In this document: piece after piece, positions 13,303 to 20,600 of the stretch
How positions within the stretch are numbered: position 1 is the stretch's first letter
How the letters are laid out: the number at the start of each line of letters is the position of its first letter
NCBI GenBank assembly: GCA_964344725.1
Contig: CAYFOI010000026.1
Coordinates: 1 to 21,008, forward strand
Source: CG2-30-44-17 sp964344725
GTDB lineage: Bacteria > Patescibacteriota > Gracilibacteria > UBA1369 > UBA12470
Direction of reading: 5' to 3'
Length of the DNA: 21,008 nucleotides
Made by a program: the position numbers and the translations under genes
The notes under the pieces: generated by a model
The model's database searches: none
Told to the model about the DNA's origin: nothing
What the model saw: the letters and a program-made list of their open reading frames with translations, nothing else

Positions 13303-15171
13303 TTAAATCCTCTGAACTCCTATTTCATTCACCTCTGCTACTTGTCTTAAATCCATAAAAAGCCTATACAGCTGATCAAAATCACGCACTTCCAAAGACA
13401 ATTCCTGGGAAACAAGACATGTGTCGGTATCCACTGACGCCAAATGTTTAACAATGTTTATACCTTCTTTAGCAATCAGTCTAACGATATCATTAAGCAA
13501 CCCTCTCCTGTCGTCACTAACAACACATACGTTCGCGCTATATCCATGATCCGTAGATTTGCTCGCAAGAAGCTTTTCAGCGCCATATGTATCCTTGAGG
13601 ACGTCCTTCACAAGCTTTTCTCCGCAACCAATTTGAGCATATTGATCTTTGGAAAACATCCCCGCCTCATGCTCTAAATCGGTAGTCAAAAACATTTGCA
13701 AAGCATCGTTCAAAGCTTCTTCCCCCCGCAAAACACAATCCCCGTTCTTTTTAAGCCATTCTTTAATGGCTTCTTTGGCATGAAAAGTACGCGCCCTCTC
13801 CAGCCATACAAGCTTGGGACCTGAAGATGTTTTGGCAGTATCAATTCTTACAACATCCCTTGTCCGCAATACAGTCAAAGGATTCCTAGCCCTCCTGTTA
13901 ACAAAAGCTTTTTGAAAATTATCACCATACTGTGACCCAATAGCATATGCAAAATCCACAACAACAGCCCCTTGAGGAAGATTTATCATTTCGCCATTTT
14001 CTTTAAAAACAAAAATTCTATCTTCAAAAACGTCGTCCTTAAGATCTTGTATAAACTCCTCTGTAGCCCCTCTGATTTGTCGCAACTTATCTATCTGGGC
14101 CACCCATGAATAAATAAACTCATCTTCTTGTCCTTGCATACGACTAAAATACCATCTCGCCGCAACGCCATCATTGGCCTTTTCGTCCATCCTTTTGCTT
14201 CTAATATGGAACTCTATAGTTTGCCCGTTCTCAGCAAACACAGAGGTGTGAAGAGCCCTATATCCATTGGACTTCGGCATAGAAATATAGTCTCGGAACC
14301 CACTCTTGCGCGGTTTACCAAGACTATGAATCAAACCTAGCGCTTTATAGCAATCCAACTCTTCCGGAACAACAACTTTAACCGCAAAACAATCGCTCAT
14401 CGCATCAAAAAGGCCTTTCTTGCTCGTCATAGATTTAAAGATATGATGCAAATGTTTTTCGCTATCAGAAATTTTTATTTCAACTCCGGCAGAAGTCGCC
14501 GCCTTCTTAAGTTGCTGTTTTATCTTCTCGCTAAACTTAGAAAAATTTTTGTAAAAATCTTTTTGCTTCTTAGAAATAAACTCGTAATCTTTCGGCTGTA
14601 AAAACTTAAAACAGAGATCATCTAACGGCTTCATCAGATTCCAAATCCCCAAAAGCCTAGCCATTGGAACATAAATTTCGCGCGTTTCTAACGCAATCCT
14701 CTCCTGCTTCTCCTTCTTAACATGCTCGAGCGTAGACATATTATGCAAACGATCAACCAGCTTCACAACAACAACTCTCAAATCCTTACTTGTACTCAAA
14801 AACATCTTACGCAAAGACGCCAACGCCCTTTGATCCGGCCTTCCCTCGTACCTGACTTTCGTAATCTTCGTAACACCATCAACCAAAAAAGCCACTCCGT
14901 CTCCAAATTTATCTCGCAGCTCTTCCTCGGTAACATCAGTATCTTCAACAACGTCGTGTAATAGTGCCGCCATAATGCTTTCCTCGTCCATCCGCATATC
15001 AGCCAAAACCATAGCCGCCGCCACAGGGTGTATAAAATACGGTTCCCCCGATTTACGCAAACAGCCATCATGCGCTTTCTCCGCAAAATTATAAGCTTCC
15101 TTGATAGCATTCAGATCAGCATGCGGATCATAATTCTTTACTTTCTCGAGAAGATCTTGTGCAGACGACAT
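13303..15171 (-). CDS. rel: Rel-family bifunctional (p)ppGpp synthetase/hydrolase
   Basis: Long RelA/SpoT homologue, 622 aa from ATG 15171 (a TTG two codons upstream is possible). The HD hydrolase domain (about 20-190) has FIHP, HDVVEDT (H72, D73, E76, D77) and VKLVDRLHNM. The synthetase domain (about 235-335) has SDCFAVKVVV, FRDYISMPKSNGYRALHTSVF and IEFHIRSKRM. TGS is about 375-440 and the C-terminal ACT domain about 545-622 (NVCVVSDDRRGLLNDIVRLIAKEGINI). All hydrolase residues are present. The synthetase end reads ANDGVAARW instead of the usual AExGxAAHW. It is shorter than the roughly 730 aa of most Rel, mainly between TGS and ACT. Own promoter upstream; strong hairpin downstream. Confidence 0.96.
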   Translation of the reverse strand: MSSAQDLLEKVKNYDPHADLNAIKEAYNFAEKAHDGCLRKSGEPYFIHPVAAAMVLADMRMDEESIMAALLHDVVEDTDVTEEELRDKFGDGVAFLVDGVTKITKVRYEGRPDQRALASLRKMFLSTSKDLRVVVVKLVDRLHNMSTLEHVKKEKQERIALETREIYVPMARLLGIWNLMKPLDDLCFKFLQPKDYEFISKKQKDFYKNFSKFSEKIKQQLKKAATSAGVEIKISDSEKHLHHIFKSMTSKKGLFDAMSDCFAVKVVVPEELDCYKALGLIHSLGKPRKSGFRDYISMPKSNGYRALHTSVFAENGQTIEFHIRSKRMDEKANDGVAARWYFSRMQGQEDEFIYSWVAQIDKLRQIRGATEEFIQDLKDDVFEDRIFVFKENGEMINLPQGAVVVDFAYAIGSQYGDNFQKAFVNRRARNPLTVLRTRDVVRIDTAKTSSGPKLVWLERARTFHAKEAIKEWLKKNGDCVLRGEEALNDALQMFLTTDLEHEAGMFSKDQYAQIGCGEKLVKDVLKDTYGAEKLLASKSTDHGYSANVCVVSDDRRGLLNDIVRLIAKEGINIVKHLASVDTDTCLVSQELSLEVRDFDQLYRLFMDLRQVAEVNEIGVQRI

Positions 15172-15177
15172 AAGCAA

Positions 15178-15226
15178 TAGTTACTTGCAAACCTAACCGT
15201 ACCTGGTTAGAAGCAATAGTAACTAT
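15178..15226 (-). repeat. Nested inverted and direct repeats in the rel promoter/leader
   Basis: ATAGTTACT (15178-15186) and AGTAACTAT (15218-15226) are exact inverted repeats enclosing a second stem CTAACC/GGTTAG (about 15191-15210). At the same time AGCAATAGTTACT (15174-15186) and AGCAATAGTAACT (15212-15224) are near-perfect direct repeats 38 bp apart. One copy holds the -10 box and the other lies just before the rel start codon. Confidence 0.7.
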
Positions 15227-15244
15227 GTCGGCAAGAATAGTCAA
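15216..15244 (-). promoter_or_regulatory. Predicted rel promoter
   Basis: Minus strand: TTGACT (15244-15239), 17-nt spacer, TACTAT (15221-15216). It starts 16 nt beyond the stop of the release-factor-like gene. The predicted leader of about 38 nt begins with the CTAACC/GGTTAG stem-loop. Confidence 0.6.
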
Positions 15245-15259
15245 CAGTTCAAGTTTTTA

Positions 15260-15667
15260 TTAAACTGGTGGATCAATAGACCTTCTAAGCTCTTTGATTT
15301 TAGCTCTTTTGGCCTTGGCTTCCAGCATCTTCTCTTTTGCGCGTCTAGACCGCCGCTGTTTTTGCTTACGGATTTCGTGAATTCTTTTGGCCTCGGCCGA
15401 CTCTTCGCCGAGCCTGTCGGTCTCGATTTTATTAATCAGCAATTTATATCCAGACATGCGATTTTTCTCCCGCTCTCGATGCTTTTGACACTTTGCTTCA
15501 ATCCCTGTCGGCAGATGTTTAAGCCAAACACAGCTAGAAGTTTTGTTAATCTTTTGGCCACCTGCACCAGAACCGCGGATGAATTTCTCCTCAATGTCTT
15601 CTGGAAAAACTTCCAGCTTATCGGCTTTCTCTAGAATATCGTCGGGAAGTTCAATTGGAAACTCCAT
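15260..15667 (-). CDS. Release-factor-like peptidyl-tRNA hydrolase (ArfB/RF-1 domain family)
   Basis: A 135-aa single-domain RF-1 family protein with the catalytic GGQ at residues 36-38 in FIRGSGAGGQKINKTSSCVWLKHLPTGIEAKCQ, followed by HREREKNR and a long Lys/Arg-rich C-terminal tail (about 90-135). The codon-recognition domain of true RF1/RF2 is absent. Family members (ArfB/YaeJ, C12orf65) release peptides from stalled ribosomes; in ArfB the basic tail threads into the empty mRNA channel. The tail here fits that, though it could also be the less studied RF-like family. It is last in a minus-strand unit behind the hypothetical gene (20-nt gap). tmRNA, the other rescue system, lies about 1.5 kb away. 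Confidence 0.93.
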   Translation of the reverse strand: MEFPIELPDDILEKADKLEVFPEDIEEKFIRGSGAGGQKINKTSSCVWLKHLPTGIEAKCQKHREREKNRMSGYKLLINKIETDRLGEESAEAKRIHEIRKQKQRRSRRAKEKMLEAKAKRAKIKELRRSIDPPV

Positions 15668-15687
15668 ATTGTCAGGATACCATCGCT

Positions 15688-16194
15688 TTACAGGCCATCC
15701 AAATATCTCTGTAAAAAATGTGACCGAAAAAGGATTTGATATTCTGGATGCTCTCGAATCGCAACAATACGCGCATGAAAACTAGCAAGTTCTGGCGTCA
15801 CTTCTGGCCCGCCGTTTAAATTAATAATGCGATTAATATCATAAGCCACGGACAAATAATCAGCCTGAAACGCATTGAGAATTCTGCAAAATTCAGAAAC
15901 AGGCACCCCAGCCCACTCGGCAATTTTAACAAGCCACGGCTCAAGCCCCTCTGGCGTATGCTCCGTATCTCTATAATGAGTCAAAAAACCACCTAAACTC
16001 ATCCAATATCGCACCATAAACATCTCCTCGTATATCCTTCTAATTTCAGCCCTCATAGCATAAAACGGCGACTCTATTTCGACAGCTCGCACAGCCTGCC
16101 AAGCCTGCAAAGCATGTAAATCTTCGCAACTTGCCTCTTCCTCCCAGGCTCCATCATGCATAGGGCCAAGCGCAAGCCAACACTGCAAGATCAT
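15688..16194 (-). CDS. Hypothetical protein (about 157-180 aa, helical)
   Basis: Not recognised. Helical, rich in Trp, Tyr and Cys, no membrane helix or signal peptide; segments such as AEIRRIYEEMFMVRYWMSLGGFL and FQADYLSVAYDINRIINLNGGPEVTPE. The start is uncertain: TTG 16230 (180 aa), ATG 16194 with an AGGA six nt upstream (168 aa, chosen here), or ATG 16161, which overlaps the stop of the upstream 47-codon ORF as ATGCATGA (157 aa). The operon promoter at 16321-16349 is placed for the upstream ORF, so either the two are translationally coupled or this is one gene split by a frameshift. Followed by the release-factor-like gene. Confidence 0.62.
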   Translation of the reverse strand: MILQCWLALGPMHDGAWEEEASCEDLHALQAWQAVRAVEIESPFYAMRAEIRRIYEEMFMVRYWMSLGGFLTHYRDTEHTPEGLEPWLVKIAEWAGVPVSEFCRILNAFQADYLSVAYDINRIINLNGGPEVTPELASFHARIVAIREHPEYQILFRSHFLQRYLDGL

Positions 16195-16297
16195 GCTTCT
16201 TCCTGCGCATATCTTGCAAGCCTGAAACAATCAGTGGTCGCGATACTGGCTTCTCTCCATCGACATCACCAGGAGCAGGCCCGAGAATACGCGGCAT
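16154..16297 (-). CDS. Small ORF (47 aa), promoter-proximal; coupled gene or N-terminus of a frameshifted gene
   Basis: ATG 16297 to TGA 16154, starting MPRILGPAPGDVDGEKPVSR and continuing PLIVSGLQDMRRKKHDLAVL. It is the first ATG after a strong extended -10 promoter (leader of about 17 nt), which is the usual geometry in this window. It overlaps the following ORF in another frame. Joining them needs a +1 shift before the TGA. Function unknown. Confidence 0.45.
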   Translation of the reverse strand: MPRILGPAPGDVDGEKPVSRPLIVSGLQDMRRKKHDLAVLACAWPYA

Positions 16298-16320
16298 ATA
16301 AATATTAATTAAATCTGTTA

Positions 16321-16349
16321 ATTATACCACAAATGTAGCGCTTTTTCCA
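16321..16349 (-). promoter_or_regulatory. Extended -10 promoter of the small-ORF/hypothetical/RF-like unit
   Basis: Minus strand: TGGAAA (16349-16344), 17-nt spacer ending in TGG, then TATAAT (16326-16321). TGnTATAAT is a perfect extended -10. Transcription would begin near 16314, 17 nt before ATG 16297. Confidence 0.72.
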
Positions 16350-16360
16350 CCGCTGCCAAT

Positions 16361-16401
16361 CCCTAGTTCCCACTAGTTATTAGTTATTAACTATTAGTTA
16401 A
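16361..16401. repeat. Low-complexity CTAGTTA/TTAGTTA spacer
   Basis: Degenerate tandem copies of CTAGTT/TTAGTTA fill the gap between the upstream promoter and the end of the 16406-16987 gene. The spacer before pheT (2800-2831) is built from the same words and ends with the same TAGTTAAT. Confidence 0.6.
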
Positions 16402-16405
16402 TCAA

Positions 16406-16987
16406 CTACTTCTTCAACATCAAAAGCATCGCCGCAAAAAGCGCCAAAGCAACTTTCTTCTGCTCCTCGCTCCCTCCTTCAAAAGAAAAATCGTAAAAAC
16501 CGCTCCACATTCCATGCTTCGCAGCAATTGTTGCTACAACCTGACCATCAACCCCTTTAACCACATACTTATGAGTAGGGTTATAAAGAGCTGTCATGTT
16601 GTCCAAAATTCTTTTCCCAGCACTATCTCCTTCCGTTTCAAGCTTCAAAAATTCACCACCATCAGGCCCTTCGACAGTCCAGCTTTCCGCACCAAACTTC
16701 ATCGCACTCTTGAGAACATTCCAAGTGATCGTTGCCAGTTTTTTCTCTTGAGCCTCGAGATCAAAAACATCCCATTTCATCCCAGACATAGCCGACGGTC
16801 TACGACATTCGACAAGCTCTTTGGCCTTGGTTTTGTCTGTAAAAATCTGTAACTTACTCCCCCACGTCATCTTCATGAACAAAACCGGCTGTTTAGAATC
16901 CGGATCAATAATTTCGCGCGACATAGGAGCAAAAATCGCCTTAAACCAGTTGCGCTGAAAGTGAAGTTTTTTCAAATCTTTGATCAT
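16406..16987 (-). CDS. LURP-one-related / scramblase-like (Tubby C-terminal fold) protein
   Basis: 193 aa from ATG 16987. A GTG start ten codons upstream is unlikely because it lies upstream of the predicted transcription start. The alternating strand pattern (KLQIFTDKTKAKELVECRRP, KWDVFDLEAQEKKLATI, ESWTVEGPDGGEFLKL, THKYVVKGVDGQVVATI) with a final hydrophobic helix (VALALFAAMLLMLKK) is what LURP-one-related/phospholipid-scramblase-like proteins show: a 12-stranded barrel around a buried C-terminal helix. The assignment is by pattern only. The molecular role is unknown; family members bind membranes or ligands. Monocistronic with its own promoter. Confidence 0.75.
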   Translation of the reverse strand: MIKDLKKLHFQRNWFKAIFAPMSREIIDPDSKQPVLFMKMTWGSKLQIFTDKTKAKELVECRRPSAMSGMKWDVFDLEAQEKKLATITWNVLKSAMKFGAESWTVEGPDGGEFLKLETEGDSAGKRILDNMTALYNPTHKYVVKGVDGQVVATIAAKHGMWSGFYDFSFEGGSEEQKKVALALFAAMLLMLKK

Positions 16988-17017
16988 TTTGTTTTTGGTT
17001 AAAAAGTGACCACGCAC

Positions 17018-17026
17018 ATTTTAGCA
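17018..17026 (-). promoter_or_regulatory. Extended -10 element of the scramblase-like gene
   Basis: TGCTAAAAT on the minus strand (TGnTAAAAT, 17026-17018), about 31 nt before ATG 16987. The -35 region is T-rich but poor. It sits directly after the tmRNA terminator. Confidence 0.45.
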
Positions 17027-17041
17027 CATCACAAACAGCTC

Positions 17042-17114
17042 AAAAAACATTTGGATTGGAGTTGAGCGACCTTGACCGATTAGGCACGGGAGCGAATATC
17101 CAATCCAAATGTTT
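17042..17114 (-). terminator. tmRNA terminator with 16-bp stem and 38-nt loop
   Basis: AAACATTTGGATTGGA and its exact complement (17045-17060 with 17099-17114) start 2 nt after the tmRNA CCA end. A run of T follows on the minus strand (17047-17042). The stem is perfect; the 38-nt loop, with TCGCTC at both edges, is much longer than in ordinary intrinsic terminators. Confidence 0.75.
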
Positions 17115-17116
17115 CA

Positions 17117-17525
17117 TGGTGGAGATGGCGGGAGTCGAACCCGCGTCCAAAGGTTTGGAAGATATCCTTTAAAGTCATAGTAGGCTCTGTTTAACTTTCG
17201 GCGATCAAGAGCCTACAAAAGCCGCCAAAAGTTTGGTTCAAAAGTTTAGAGTAGAAAGCCGAACTCCAAGCAATCTAATCGATCCTCATAAATGACGTTT
17301 ATTCGAAGCTATGAGGCCTCACAACGATAAACGGGTTTCGGTTCAACGACCGAGAACGCTTATGCAGCTTGTAGAGCTAGCTTAGAAGCTAGATACTTGC
17401 CGAATGCATTTTCTTCAGAAACTGCACTTATAATTGCATTGGACTATTATGCGACGGGACAATGCGACCGCCGAACTTAAAATACCAAGCCAAAGAATTC
17501 CTCTGTCAAAACCAAATACATCCCC
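17117..17525 (-). ncRNA. ssrA: Transfer-messenger RNA (tmRNA)
   Basis: The 409-nt RNA has a tRNA-like end: 5' GGGGATG pairs with 3' CATCTCC, followed by ACCA (17120-17117), and the T-arm GACGCGGGTTCGACTCCCGCC matches the tmRNA consensus. The 5' region GGTTTTGACAGAGG corresponds to the D-loop segment GGATTCGACGGG. The tag frame ends in TAA at 17362-17360. The best resume codon is GCA at 17425-17423, preceded by T at -5 and A at -4 as in E. coli, giving a 21-codon tag AVSEENAFGK...LALQAA; GCA at 17437-17435 would give 25. With SmpB it frees stalled ribosomes and marks the product for proteolysis. CCA is encoded. Own promoter just after mfd. Confidence 0.95.
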
Positions 17526-17530
17526 AAGGC

Positions 17531-17554
17531 CGCGCCGAAGGCGCACAGGCCCTT
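17531..17554 (+). repeat. 24-nt hairpin repeat, copy 2 (pre-tmRNA leader)
   Basis: GCGCC-GAA-GGCGC hairpin followed by ACAGGCCCTT. It matches 21 of 24 positions of the copy at 5860-5883 with a compensated base pair. On the tmRNA strand it ends 5 nt before the mature 5' end and can add an outer GGCC/GGCC pairing. Confidence 0.7.
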
Positions 17555-17567
17555 TTGGGAATAAGTT

Positions 17568-17584
17568 GTTTTGCTTTGCAAAAC
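17568..17584. repeat. Hairpin GTTTTGC-TTT-GCAAAAC in the tmRNA leader
   Basis: Perfect 7-bp stem with a 3-nt loop, between the tmRNA promoter and the mature 5' end. A similar word, GTTTGCTTTGCAA, occurs at 11973-11985. Confidence 0.5.
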
Positions 17585-17609
17585 ACCTAATTTCCAAAGA
17601 GCGCTTATT

Positions 17610-17637
17610 ACTATACCACTCTTGTGTCGCAAGTCAA
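17610..17637 (-). promoter_or_regulatory. tmRNA promoter
   Basis: Minus strand: TTGACT (17637-17632), 16-nt spacer ending in TGG, TATAGT (17615-17610), so a -35 plus extended -10. The -35 begins 4 nt past the mfd stop codon. Start near 17603 gives a precursor leader of about 78 nt that must be removed, presumably by RNase P. Confidence 0.72.
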
Positions 17638-17641
17638 CCGC

Positions 17642-20600
17642 TTAGTCTTTCGTAAAATCCGTCTTCCCCGTCCTCTTCACCTTCCCTCCGACGCGCCTCA
17701 AGCATTCCCCAAGCTCATCAACCCAGTGCACACCAAGATCGTTAAATTTACACTTGAGCTTTGTACCCGAAATAATCCATTTAGAATTATATTCAAGTAA
17801 ATTCATGATGTTTTCGGGCTTCACTTTATCAGACATTGTAAGAACTATTTGCCGCTCTTTGTCGTTGTGAACATTCTCAGCTTTGACGTTTGTGAGGTTG
17901 GCTTTTTTGGCTAAAAGCTTGAGTTCTAGAAGTCTAAATAAATTAGAAACTTCTGCAGGCATTTTTCCGTAATCATCCACTATTTCCGCACGAAGTTCAG
18001 ACAAATATTTATAATTATCAGCACCCGCAAGCTTCTGATAAACATTAATTTTTTCTTTAAAGTTCACAATATAATCATCCGGAATCAATGCAGGCAAAGG
18101 TAGTTCAATAGAAACCTCGATAGGTTTGTCTTCCCCTTTAACACTACCACCGGCTTTGAGCTCGGCAACAGCCTGGTTAAGCATACGAATGAAGTGGCTG
18201 ACACCAACCACGTTTATAGATCCATGCTGACTCGCACCAAGGATATCGCCTGCACCACGAATCTCAAGATCTTTCATAGCAATTTGGAAACCACTTCCAA
18301 GCTCGGAAGCTTCTACGATCGCACGCAAACGCTTCTTTGCATCCAAATGCAAGCGCTGTTGATTATACAAAAAGAAGGCATAAGCCTGCGTCTTGCTTCG
18401 ACCAACACGCCCACGCAACTGATAAAGCTGAGCTAATCCAAATTTCTCAGCGTTGTTAACGATAAGTGTATTCGCATTCGAAAGATCAATCCCGTTTTCA
18501 ATAATAGTAGAGCTAATGAGAACGTCGTATTCTCCTTTTTTGAAAGCCATTATCCTTTCCTCTAACTCCGCACTAGTCAATTTGCCATGAGTAACAACAA
18601 ACCTTGCTTCAGGAACAAGCGACTTGAGCTTGCTGGCCATATCCTCAATAGTTTGCACGCGATTGTGCAAGAAATACGCCTGTCCGCCACGCTCAGTTTC
18701 TTTCAAAATAGCTTCGCGAATCAAATTATAACTAAACCTGCGAACTTCTGTGATGATCGGCAACCTCCCAGGAGGCGGTGTCGTAATAGTAGTAATATCC
18801 CGAAGACCATGAAGGCTAATATTCAAAGTCCTAGGAATAGGTGTTGCCGTCAAAGTCAACACGTCAACTTCCGACCGAATATCTTTTAGTTTTTCTTTCT
18901 GTTGAACACCGAATCTCTGCTCCTCGTCAATAACAACAAGCCCTAAATTCTTAAACTTTACATCTGGCTGCAAAAGCCGGTGAGTACCAATAACTATATC
19001 AACGTCTCCATCAGCAAGCTTTTTCAAAATTTTCTTTTGCTCCGAAGCCGACTTGAAACGGCTCATCATTTCTATTCGGATATGAAACGCGTCCATTCTT
19101 TTTCGAAAACTTTTGTAATGTTGGTCTGCCAAAATCGTAATAGGAGATACTACGGCAACCTGCTTCCCGCTCTGAACAGCTTTAAAAGCAGCTCTCATAG
19201 CAACCTCTGTTTTCCCAAAACCAACATCCCCACAAACAAGCCTATCCATAGGCTGGTCGTTTTCCATATCCGCTTTAACATCAGAGATGGCTCGCATCTG
19301 GCCGGGTGTTTCTTCGTAAGGAAACGTTTTTTCGAAATCGTTTTGAACATCACCGTCGTCTTTGTAAGCAAAGCCTTTTGCGCTCTCCCGACGTGCATAC
19401 AAATCCAAAAGCTCTTTCGCAATTTTTTCGGTTTCTTTACGAACTTTACTTGTAATCGTAGCCCATTCGGCTGATCCAAGGCGTGTTAATTTCGGCGGCT
19501 GGTCAGCTGCGCCGATAAACTTGCTGACTTTGTCGGCCTGGTCAATCGGCACAAATAATTTATCGTTTTCCGCATAACCGATTTTTAAATACTCGCGCGT
19601 AACATCATCAACCGTACGTTTATCCAGCCCCATAAAAACACCGATACCGTGATCCGTATGAACAACGTAATCATTAACCTTAAGCCCCGTAAGAAAGTCT
19701 GAAAAAACTCTGTATTTAGCATCGTCGACCTTCTTCTTCTCGCGTATATCAATAACCTCGCGATCTGTAACTACAATGAGTTTTAATCGTGGGTTTTGAA
19801 AAGCCAAAGGCACCGGATCGTTCTTGTCGAGACAAACAAAATTCACCCTAAACTCTTGTAGAGATCCTCCGTTAACCTCATGATGTTTTACGTGGTTGTC
19901 TTTGAACGCGGTCTCATACTCTTCTTTGTGTTTTGTAAACAAAACTATTTTCCATTCGGTAGAAATTTTCTCTTTCACATCAGAAATGAAATCCAAAAGA
20001 TTTTGGTATTTCAAAACCGACAAATAATGCAAGTGGTGATGATACGAAGACTCTTCCATAAACGACGTGAAATTCAAACGTCGCGACTGATCATTTATAG
20101 ATAAGATGGCTTGGTCATAAGCATCCAAATCCTCGTCGGGTATTTCTAACTCGTCTTCTACTATCAAGCTGTTTTTATCAAAATAAGAAAACAGTGATGC
20201 GTTGTTCTCTGGACCACCAACAGGATATATGTCGGTTTTTTTGATACTTTTTAAAGCTTTCTTTTCGTCTAAATCATAAAAGGAGATGTCTTCGATCGAA
20301 TCAAAACCTATGTCTACTTTGACAGGCATGTCCGAATTAACAGGATAAATCAAAAAGACTTCGCCCTCTTTGTAATATTGCCCTTTTTCGATTCTTTTAT
20401 CGTCCGAAACCTCGTAGCCTATGTCTATGAGGTCATTGAAAAACTTAACCGTATCGACTTCGTCCCCTACGGAATATTTGAGAACTCTTTCGGCTATACT
20501 ATCCCACGAAGGATAAAGATTAGAAAGATCATGATAATCCAAAACAAACACACCTCCTTTGGCGCTTTTTGTTTTAGATAAAAAATACGTAGTTTTAATT

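Noticed and set aside
17415..17597. 60-codon ORF inside the tmRNA locus
   Set aside because: It overlaps the tRNA-like 5' end and the start of the tag region of an unmistakable tmRNA in another frame.
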